A stretch of 6,912 bases of DNA from SZUA-117 sp964630795 (lineage in GTDB: Bacteria > Pseudomonadota > Gammaproteobacteria > Steroidobacterales > Woeseiaceae). Numbering within the stretch: the first letter of the stretch is position 1; each line of letters starts with the position of its first letter. Of this stretch, positions 1 through 6,195 are shown one piece after another. Location: the NCBI GenBank assembly GCA_964630795.1, contig CAZVWF010000110.1, forward strand, positions 1 through 6,912, in the 5' to 3' direction. Below the pieces are notes generated by a model. That model saw nothing but the letters and a program-made list of their open reading frames with translations, was not told the origin of the DNA and did not search any database. The position numbers and the translations under genes were made by a program.

Positions 1-71
1 GTCTGCTCCATTCGTTGATGACCGACATAAGCAGGCAATAAGAAGACCAAGAAATGATCTGAGGATTCTGT
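1..71 (+). other. Leader upstream of xsc; possible tail of an upstream gene
   Basis: This stretch precedes the xsc start. One forward frame (from base 3) reads LLHSLMTDISRQ and then stops at a TAA at 39-41, which would suit the C-terminal end of an upstream co-transcribed gene about 30 nt before xsc. Twelve residues are too few to identify a family, and another frame is also open here, so the call is tentative. I see no convincing promoter or terminator hairpin. Confidence 0.25.
61..64 (+). promoter_or_regulatory. Ribosome binding site of xsc
   Basis: GAGG lies 7 nt before the ATG at 72, which is normal Shine-Dalgarno spacing. It supports 72 as the start over the in-frame ATG at 81, although MTPSEAF beginning at 81 is also a family-like N-terminus. 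Confidence 0.6.
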
Positions 72-1826
72 ATGGCTCGTATGACTCCAAGTGAAGCCTT
101 CGTCGAAACGATGGCCGCGCACGGCGTAACCGATATCTTCGGCATCATGGGTTCGGCGTTTATGGATGCCATGGATATCTTTGAGCCTGCCGGCATTCGA
201 TTTATTCCGGTTGTTCACGAACAAGGCGCCGCTCACATGGCTGATGGCTATTCGCGGGTCAGTGGCCGGCAGGGTGTCTGCACCGGGCAGAATGGTCCCG
301 GGATTAGCAATTGTGTAACCGGTATTGCCGCGGCGTACTGGGCGCACTCGCCGGTGGTCATTGTGACGCCGGAAACTGGAACGATGGGTATCGGCCTTGG
401 TGGTTTTCAGGAATGTAACCAGCTGCCGATGTTCCAGGAGTTCACCAAGTACCAGGCACATCTGAACAACCCGGCCAGGATGGCTGAATACACCGGTCGT
501 TGTTTCGACCGGGCACTGTCCGAGATGGGTCCGACGCAGCTGAACATTCCACGCGATCTTTTTTATGGCGACATCGACGTTGATATCCCACAACCGTCCG
601 CCCTGGACCGCGGTCCGGGCGGGGAGCGTACGCTTGCCGATGCTGCGGAATTAATGTCGCAGGCGAAATTTCCGGTCATCGTATCCGGTGGCGGAGTGGT
701 CAATGCAAATGCCGTCGCGGAGTGCATCGCATTGGCGGAAAGACTCGGTGCTCCCGTCGTCAACAGCTACCTGCACAACGATTCGTTTCCGGCAAGCCAC
801 CCGCTCTGGTGTGGTCCGCTGGGTTACCAGGGATCCAAGGCCGGGATGAAGCTAATAAGCCGCGCCGACGTTGTGCTGGCGCTTGGCACTCGTCTCGGCC
901 CGTTCGGGACGTTGCCGCAGCACGGGCTCGATTACTGGCCGGAAAAAGCCAAGATCATTCAGGTAGACGCTGATCACAAGATGCTGGGCCTTGTGAAGAG
1001 GATATCAGTTGGTATCTGTGGTGACGCTGGTGCGGCTGCGACGTCACTGTTGCAGCGCCTCGACGGCAAAACGCTCAGTTGCGATGAAAACAGGGAACAG
1101 CGCGCCGCCGAAATCAGCGCCGAAAAGGCGAGCTGGGAACAAGAGCTCGACGAATGGATTCACGAGCGCGATGACTTCAGTCTCGAGGCTATCGAACGTG
1201 CGGGCGACCAGTTCCTGCATCCGCGCCAGGTATTACGAGAGCTGGAAAAGGCGATGCCGGACAACGCGATGGTATCTACGGACATTGGAAACATCAATTC
1301 CGTGGCGAACAGCTATCTGCGATTCGAAAATCCGCGCAGTTTCTTTGCCGCAATGAGTTTCGGCAATTGCGGTTACGCGTTTCCGACTATTATTGGCGCC
1401 AAAGTCGCGGCGCCGGACCGGCCTGCAATCTCCTATGCCGGCGACGGCGCGTGGGGGATGAGCATGGGCGAGACGATGACCTGCGTGCGCGAGAATATCC
1501 CGGTCAGTGCAGTGGTGTTCAACAACGGTCAGTGGGGTGCCGAGAAGAAAAACCAGGTGGACTTTTATGATCGCCGGTTCGTTGCCGGGGAACTCGATAA
1601 CCAGAGCTTTGCTGGCATTGCCACGGCCATGGGCGCTAAAGGCATTGTTGTCGATAAGCTCGGCGACGTCGGTTCGGCACTCAAGGACGCCGTGGACGCC
1701 CAGATGAAAGACGGCAAGACGACTGTTGTCGAAATCATGTGCACGCAGGAACTGGGCGACCCGTTCCGTCGCGACGCCCTGTCGAAACCGGTGCGCCACC
1801 TCGACAAGTATAAACAGTATGTTTGA
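72..1826 (+). CDS. xsc: Sulfoacetaldehyde acetyltransferase (ThDP-dependent)
   Basis: Cytoplasmic thiamine-diphosphate enzyme that cleaves the C-S bond of sulfoacetaldehyde with phosphate, giving sulfite and acetyl phosphate (EC 2.3.3.15). It is the convergence point of taurine, isethionate and sulfoacetate degradation. The 584 residues match the family's usual length of about 580-600. The N-terminal ThDP pyrimidine-binding domain has FGIMGSAFMD (23-32), the cofactor-activating glutamate E50 in VVHEQ, and GQNGPG (72-77). The middle domain carries SYLHNDSFPASHPLW (232-246) and ALGTRLGPFGTLP (270-282). The C-terminal ThDP domain has GDG (457-459) and NN (484-485), the Mg/diphosphate motif, followed by QWGAEKKNQ. 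The C-terminal ELGDPFRRDALSKPVR (560-575) is, from memory of the family, a strong Xsc hallmark that separates it from acetolactate synthase and sulfopyruvate decarboxylase. It appears closer to the Desulfonispora-like branch than to the classical roseobacter Xsc, judged from remembered sequences. It heads the visible cluster and is followed after 9 nt by acetate kinase. Confidence 0.94.
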   Translation: MARMTPSEAFVETMAAHGVTDIFGIMGSAFMDAMDIFEPAGIRFIPVVHEQGAAHMADGYSRVSGRQGVCTGQNGPGISNCVTGIAAAYWAHSPVVIVTPETGTMGIGLGGFQECNQLPMFQEFTKYQAHLNNPARMAEYTGRCFDRALSEMGPTQLNIPRDLFYGDIDVDIPQPSALDRGPGGERTLADAAELMSQAKFPVIVSGGGVVNANAVAECIALAERLGAPVVNSYLHNDSFPASHPLWCGPLGYQGSKAGMKLISRADVVLALGTRLGPFGTLPQHGLDYWPEKAKIIQVDADHKMLGLVKRISVGICGDAGAAATSLLQRLDGKTLSCDENREQRAAEISAEKASWEQELDEWIHERDDFSLEAIERAGDQFLHPRQVLRELEKAMPDNAMVSTDIGNINSVANSYLRFENPRSFFAAMSFGNCGYAFPTIIGAKVAAPDRPAISYAGDGAWGMSMGETMTCVRENIPVSAVVFNNGQWGAEKKNQVDFYDRRFVAGELDNQSFAGIATAMGAKGIVVDKLGDVGSALKDAVDAQMKDGKTTVVEIMCTQELGDPFRRDALSKPVRHLDKYKQYV

Positions 1827-1835
1827 ACGAACGCG

Positions 1836-2873
1836 GTGACGGGCCCGACGATACTTACCGTCAATGGGGGCTCATCGAGCCTGAAGTGCGGCTTGTTCGA
1901 AGCCGGCAATTCCCCTGTGCTGATTCGCGCACTCAATATCAGTGGCACACGTCCGGATGACAGTCTCAGCCAGGTGCTGGACGAGATCAGCCGCGATCGT
2001 TTGATTGACGAGTTGCGGGCAATCGGGCATCGCGTCGTTCATGGCGGTGAGTTGTTTGACGGCCCGGTCGTCGTTACCGATGAGACCCTCGCGGAATTGC
2101 GTGCCCTGAGCCCGCTAGCGCCCCTGCATCAACCTGCAAACCTGGACCTCATCAGTGCCTGCAGCGACCGCTTCCCTGAAGTGACACAGGTCGCCTGTTT
2201 TGATACTGCCTTTCACCGCGGCATGCCTGACGAGGCTCGCGGTTACGCCATTCCGCACGCACTGACGGAGTCGGGCATTCGCGCTTACGGGTTCCACGGC
2301 CTGTCGTACGAACATGTTTGTCAGCAGTTGGCGCAGGATGATGATTGTGCCGACGACCGGAAAGTCATCGCGCTGCATCTCGGCGCGGGATCAAGCCTCT
2401 GTGCCATAAAGGACGGTCAAAGCATTGCGACGACGATGGGCTTCAGTACGGCAGATGGTCTGCCGATGATGACGCGCAGCGGAAGCATCGATCCGGGCGT
2501 ATTGATTCACCTGATGCGCCGCGACGGAATGGATGCGGACGCACTGGAGAGATTGATTTATTACGAAAGTGGCTTGCTCGGCATGTCGGGAGAATCAGGT
2601 GGCATGTGCGAGCTACAGGCCTCCGGCAATCCCCGTGCGAATGAAGCCATTAACTATTTTGTCTACAGGATCGTCGCCGAGATCGGCAGGCTCACCGCGA
2701 TCCTTGGTGGACTGGATCTGCTGGTTTTTACGGGGGGTATCGGCGCCAACGATGAATCGATCCGGAAATCGGTGACCGATCGGCTAACATGGCTCAAAAA
2801 GCCGCCCACCATCCGCGCCATGCCGGCCGACGAAGCAGCGGTGATCGCCAGACATACAGCACAGCTGATGTGA
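1836..2873 (+). CDS. ackA: Acetate kinase, short form
   Basis: Acetokinase-family phosphotransferase interconverting acetyl phosphate + ADP and acetate + ATP in the cytoplasm. Motifs in order: TVNGGSSSLK (8-17) for nucleotide/phosphate binding; GHRVVHGG (64-71) with the substrate arginine R66; FDTAFH (122-127) with catalytic D123; YGFHG (151-155) with H154; HLGAGSS (181-187); TRSGSIDPG (213-221) with R214; ESGLLGMSG (244-252); FTGGIGAND (298-306); and DEAAVIARHT near the end, where E333 probably corresponds to the Mg-binding glutamate of the canonical NEE motif. At 345 residues it is about 50 shorter than typical AckA (about 395-400), yet both termini align, so the loss is internal. A clear part is just after GGIGAN, where roughly 20 residues are missing. 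The GTG start is forced: the conserved TVNGGSSS begins only a few codons later and a TGA lies four codons upstream. There is no good Shine-Dalgarno, so translational coupling to xsc, 9 nt upstream, is likely. Its position implies it consumes the acetyl phosphate made by Xsc. Butyrate or propionate kinase activity is a less likely alternative. Confidence 0.88.
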   Translation: MTGPTILTVNGGSSSLKCGLFEAGNSPVLIRALNISGTRPDDSLSQVLDEISRDRLIDELRAIGHRVVHGGELFDGPVVVTDETLAELRALSPLAPLHQPANLDLISACSDRFPEVTQVACFDTAFHRGMPDEARGYAIPHALTESGIRAYGFHGLSYEHVCQQLAQDDDCADDRKVIALHLGAGSSLCAIKDGQSIATTMGFSTADGLPMMTRSGSIDPGVLIHLMRRDGMDADALERLIYYESGLLGMSGESGGMCELQASGNPRANEAINYFVYRIVAEIGRLTAILGGLDLLVFTGGIGANDESIRKSVTDRLTWLKKPPTIRAMPADEAAVIARHTAQLM

Positions 2874-2895
2874 TCGACACGGCTGTATCCGGAAC

Positions 2896-2900
2896 GAGGA
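2896..2900 (+). promoter_or_regulatory. Ribosome binding site of the amidohydrolase gene
   Basis: GAGGA sits 7 nt before the ATG at 2908. This start is also the one that gives a proper lipoprotein signal peptide. The 34-nt gap after ackA contains no visible terminator. Confidence 0.6.
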
Positions 2901-2907
2901 AAATTTC

Positions 2908-4629
2908 ATGAAAAGAGTCTCCGTCAGTTTTATATTCGTCGCACTCATGCTCGGCGCTTGCTCCCAAGGCCCTGTGGAGGCACCGCCCGTTGTGGAGAAC
3001 CCGGCAGACGTTATCTTCTTCGGCGACAATATTGTTACCGTGGATGCGTCGCTTTCGGGCGCCAAGGCGGTTGCTGTTCGCGGAGCAGACATCATCGCAG
3101 TCGGCAGTCGCGCAGACATCATGGCGTTGCAAGGTACATCAACGCGGGTCATTGAGCTTGGCGACGATGCACTGGTTCCAGGATTCATCGATGCCCACGG
3201 TCACACGTCGTTTGTCGGCCGCCTGATTGACTACGTCAACCTCTCATCACCACCCGTTGGCACAGTGGTCACGATGGACGATCTGGTTACTTTGATCGTC
3301 GAGCATATGGAGAGCACGCAACCCGGGCCGGGCGAGTGGGTCGTGGGCTACGGTTATGACGATTCGCTGATTGCCGAGAACCGCCATCCGACCCGTGACG
3401 ACCTTGATCGCGCGTCTACCGACGTGCCCATCATGTTGTCACACGTGTCGGGACACCTGCTGGCGGCCAATTCCGCCGCACTTGCGGCGGCGGGTGTCGA
3501 TGCCGATTCGGAAGATCCCGAAGGCGGCGTGATTCGCCGTAAACCGGGTACGCGGGTTCCCGACGGCGTGTTCGAAGAGACGGCGATGGGTCTGGTTCGG
3601 GCCGCCAGCCCGCGAAATTCAGACCCCGCCCGCCTTGAGCAAATGTTCAGGCAGTCCGCAGAGTTTCATGCGCGTCATGGCATTACGACCGTACAAGATG
3701 GCGGGGCAGGGCTTGACGATATCGCCATCTACCGAGATGCGGCGCAACGGGAGCAGTTTCCCGTTGACATCGTCGCATTTGCCGGCGCCAATCGACTCGA
3801 CGATGCAACGCTGGACAGTGTGACAATTGACCGCGACTACATCGGCGGATTCCGCGTCGGCGGCATCAAGTTTGTACTGGATGGATCTCCGCAGGGGCGG
3901 ACGGCATTTCTCTCACAGCCTTATACAGAAGGTCCGCCGGGCGCCGCGCCTGATTACCGGGCTTATCCGAGCTATCCGGCTGAGGCCTACAACGAACGTA
4001 TTGCGCGGCTGATCCAGGCTGGCAAGCCGGTGCTGGCGCATGCAAACGGGGATGCCGCAATCGACATGATGATCGATGGCGTGGCAGCAGCTGTAGAGGG
4101 TATCGAGTTACCGGACCATCGTTCGGTCATCATCCACGCGCAATTGATGCGCCCCGACCAGTTGCCGCTCGTTAAAGCGCTTGGACTGGTGCCGTCCTAT
4201 TACGCCGCCCATCCGTTCTTCTGGGGCGACTGGCACCGCAAGAGCTTTGGCGAAGAACGTGCCGCCTTTATCAGCCCGCTGGCGGCTACCGCGGAATTGG
4301 ATATCCCGTTTACGATTCACAACGATTCACCCGTGGTTCCGCCGGACATGATGCGCCTCCTGTGGATCGCTGTGAATCGAAAGACACGCAGCGGCTTCGT
4401 CATCGGCCCGGACCAGCGCTTGACGCCTGAACAAGCTTTGTATGCGGTTACACAGGGTGCGGCCTACCAGTATTTCGAAGAAGACTGGAAGGGATCGATC
4501 ACGCCCGGGAAACGCGCTGATCTGGTAATTCTCGATGCCAATCCGCTGACGATCGATCCGGATACGATCAAGGATATTGGCATTGTCGAGACTTTCGCGC
4601 GCGGCGTGTCGGTCTATCGCCAGCAGTAA
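2908..4629 (+). CDS. YtcJ-like amidohydrolase lipoprotein (Amidohydrolase_3 family)
   Basis: Predicted metal-dependent hydrolase of the amidohydrolase superfamily (amidohydrolase 3 / YtcJ / N-substituted formamide deformylase group), acting on an amide or related C-N bond; the substrate is not known. Residues 1-17 form a short basic-hydrophobic leader ending in LGAC, a lipobox with Cys18 as the lipidated residue. Ser at +2 does not signal inner-membrane retention, so an outer-membrane periplasmic location is expected. The composite beta-sandwich part spans about 33-90 and the C-terminal tail, where GSITPGKRADLVILDANPL (529-547) is typical. The barrel begins at VPGFIDAHGHT (90-100) with the metal-binding HxH pair H97/H99. 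GGIKFVLDGSPQGR (318-331) carries K321, the candidate carbamylated bridging lysine. Further ligand candidates are H378 in LAHANGD, H410 in IIHAQ and D473 in IHNDSP, the expected order for this family. Its 573 residues are normal for the group. The TAA stop overlaps the next gene's ATG by one base, implying coupled expression with the symporter and a hydrolyse-then-import partnership. Confidence 0.88.
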   Translation: MKRVSVSFIFVALMLGACSQGPVEAPPVVENPADVIFFGDNIVTVDASLSGAKAVAVRGADIIAVGSRADIMALQGTSTRVIELGDDALVPGFIDAHGHTSFVGRLIDYVNLSSPPVGTVVTMDDLVTLIVEHMESTQPGPGEWVVGYGYDDSLIAENRHPTRDDLDRASTDVPIMLSHVSGHLLAANSAALAAAGVDADSEDPEGGVIRRKPGTRVPDGVFEETAMGLVRAASPRNSDPARLEQMFRQSAEFHARHGITTVQDGGAGLDDIAIYRDAAQREQFPVDIVAFAGANRLDDATLDSVTIDRDYIGGFRVGGIKFVLDGSPQGRTAFLSQPYTEGPPGAAPDYRAYPSYPAEAYNERIARLIQAGKPVLAHANGDAAIDMMIDGVAAAVEGIELPDHRSVIIHAQLMRPDQLPLVKALGLVPSYYAAHPFFWGDWHRKSFGEERAAFISPLAATAELDIPFTIHNDSPVVPPDMMRLLWIAVNRKTRSGFVIGPDQRLTPEQALYAVTQGAAYQYFEEDWKGSITPGKRADLVILDANPLTIDPDTIKDIGIVETFARGVSVYRQQ

Positions 4630-6137
4630 TGAGTTCTTCATTGCATACGCGATTACTGACGGCCTGCTTGGTCTTGTCGTGGGCTCCGGCAGCATTTGCC
4701 GGCATCGATAATACAATCAACGAGGCCTTCCGGCCGATTGCTACTGCACTGGTGACCTTTGTTTTCTTCTCTGTGCCAATCGGTGAGTCGGAGTTACCGC
4801 TCATCGTGGTATGGCTCATCGCTGGCGCGCTTTACTTTACGATCCGGCTTCGCCTGATCAACATTCGCGGATTCAGACATGCCGTCCGTATTGTCATGGG
4901 CAAAGAGGACAAGGGACCACGGGCGCCGGGCGAGGTGTCCCACTTCCAAGCATTGACTACCGCGGTATCCGGCACGGTCGGCGTTGGCAACATTACGCAT
5001 GTTGCGGTCGCCATCTCCATTGGTGGTCCGGGCGCTGCATTCTGGTTGATGGTAGCGGGATTTCTCGGCATGGCGTCGAAATTCGTCGAATGCACGCTGG
5101 GCGTCAAATATCGCCAGATGAATGCAGATGGCACGGTTTCCGGTGGGCCGATGTTCTATCTCGACAAGGGCCTGGCTCGAAACGGATTGCCACGACTCGG
5201 CAAGGCGCTGGCCTGGTACTACGCAATATGCGTCATCCTGGGATGTTTCGGGATCGGCTGCATGTTGCAGGCCAACCAGGCATACGTGCAATTTGTGGGT
5301 ATCAGTGGCGGCGAGTCCAGTCCGTTTGCCACCCGCGGCTGGTTGTTCGGCGGGGTACTGGCCGTACTGGTTGCTTTCGTCATCATCGGTGGTATCAAGA
5401 GCATTGCCCGCGTAACTTCGAGGCTCGTACCGTTTATGGCGTTGCTCTACGTAGGCACGGCGCTGGTCATTATCGGTGCGAACTACGCAGCGATACCAGG
5501 GGCGTTTGCCGCCATCGTGACCAATGCTTTTAGTCCTGACGGCGTAACCGGGGGCGTCATCGCGATCATAATACTCGGGTTTCGCCGGGCGGCGTTTTCC
5601 AATGAAGCCGGTATCGGCTCGTCGGCCATCGCACATTCCGCCGCCAAGACGGAGGAACCACTGACGCAGGGCTTCGTCGCAATGCTGGAGCCTTTCATCG
5701 ATACTGTCGTCATCTGCACGATCACGGCGCTAGTCATCATTCTGACAGTCTACGACCCGGCCATGCTGAACGATGGAGCAATCAGCGGTGTCGAATTAAC
5801 GTCGAGTGCCTTTGCAAGTGTCATCCCCTGGTTCCCGTACGTGCTGGCCGTGGTCGTCATGCTATTCGCTTATTCCACGATGATCTCATGGTCGTACTAC
5901 GGGCTGGAAGGCTTTATCTATATCTTCGGTCCGAAGCGCTGGGCAAAGATAACGTTCAATACCATCTTTTGTCTGTTCGTCATTGTCGGTTGTACGACGC
6001 AACTTGATGCCGTTCTCGATTTTTCTGATGCGATGGTGTTCGCGATGGCGCTGGCCAACGTGACCGGGCTTTACCTGCTTTCTCCGGAGATCAGGCAGGA
6101 ACTGGACCAGTACTGGCGACGTGTGACCGACAACTAA
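4629..6137 (+). CDS. Alanine/glycine:cation symporter family transporter (AGCS)
   Basis: Inner-membrane sodium- or proton-coupled uptake carrier of the AGCS family, known for alanine and glycine; the substrate here is unproven. The 502 residues contain about ten or eleven hydrophobic helices, roughly at 35-50, 56-75, 133-152, 195-213, 236-257, 266-286, 302-318, 355-375, 400-420, 440-458 and 465-485. Family motifs are HFQALTTAVSGTVGVGN (105-121), SIGGPGAAFW (130-139), GMASKFVECTLGVKYR (147-162), SGGPMFYL (171-178), and GFRRAAFSNEAGIGSS (317-332) followed by HSAAKTEEP and AMLEPFIDT (351-359). Residues 1-24 look like a cleavable leader ending AAFA, a feature I recall in other gammaproteobacterial members. 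The ATG overlaps the amidohydrolase stop (TAATG) and lacks a strong Shine-Dalgarno, so translation is probably coupled. In this context it may import the amino acid or taurine-like product released by the amidohydrolase. I give no gene symbol because the substrate is uncertain. Confidence 0.92.
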   Translation: MSSSLHTRLLTACLVLSWAPAAFAGIDNTINEAFRPIATALVTFVFFSVPIGESELPLIVVWLIAGALYFTIRLRLINIRGFRHAVRIVMGKEDKGPRAPGEVSHFQALTTAVSGTVGVGNITHVAVAISIGGPGAAFWLMVAGFLGMASKFVECTLGVKYRQMNADGTVSGGPMFYLDKGLARNGLPRLGKALAWYYAICVILGCFGIGCMLQANQAYVQFVGISGGESSPFATRGWLFGGVLAVLVAFVIIGGIKSIARVTSRLVPFMALLYVGTALVIIGANYAAIPGAFAAIVTNAFSPDGVTGGVIAIIILGFRRAAFSNEAGIGSSAIAHSAAKTEEPLTQGFVAMLEPFIDTVVICTITALVIILTVYDPAMLNDGAISGVELTSSAFASVIPWFPYVLAVVVMLFAYSTMISWSYYGLEGFIYIFGPKRWAKITFNTIFCLFVIVGCTTQLDAVLDFSDAMVFAMALANVTGLYLLSPEIRQELDQYWRRVTDN

Positions 6138-6195
6138 GGAAATCATAAAACAAATAAAAAATATAGTAGAGTCTTTGATAACCGTTGGAGGCGAC
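6138..6195 (+). promoter_or_regulatory. AT-rich spacer, possible weak promoter
   Basis: This 58-nt gap is strikingly A-rich (6147-6165) compared with the surrounding coding DNA. TATAGT at 6162-6167 resembles a -10 element, but the bases about 17 nt upstream (6139-6144) do not resemble a -35 box. I see no hairpin-plus-T-run terminator after the symporter gene. It could be an internal promoter for the cyclase gene or simply an operon spacer. Confidence 0.25.
6187..6191 (+). promoter_or_regulatory. Ribosome binding site of the cyclase-like gene
   Basis: GGAGG lies 4 nt before the ATG at 6196, slightly tight but strong. It selects this ATG over the upstream in-frame TTG at 6175, and the ATG start gives a standard signal peptide beginning MKK. 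Confidence 0.65.

Noticed and set aside
1233..1799. 188-codon open frame on the minus strand
   Set aside because: It is antisense to the conserved C-terminal ThDP domain of xsc and arises from its codon bias; no domain or ribosome binding site is apparent.
72..1826. Acetolactate synthase or sulfopyruvate decarboxylase as the identity of the first gene
   Set aside because: These share the ThDP fold, but the C-terminal ELGDPFRRDALSKP segment and the LHNDSFPASHP region fit Xsc specifically, and an acetyl-phosphate-using kinase follows.
2874..2907. Terminator or promoter between ackA and the amidohydrolase gene
   Set aside because: The 34-nt gap has no inverted repeat with a T run and no credible -35/-10 pair; only the ribosome binding site stands out.
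4811..5533. 240-codon forward open frame in another phase inside the symporter gene
   Set aside because: Its translation is Arg/His/Cys-rich without domain features, and it is fully overlapped by the well-supported AGCS gene.
4794..5636. 280-codon open frame on the minus strand
   Set aside because: It lies wholly antisense to the symporter gene, has a low-complexity Arg/Asp/Thr-rich composition and no recognisable family motif, while the forward frame has clear AGCS motifs.
6175..6195. TTG start at 6175 for the cyclase-like gene
   Set aside because: It would add seven residues before the basic MKK signal-peptide start and lacks its own Shine-Dalgarno, whereas the ATG at 6196 has GGAGG just upstream.
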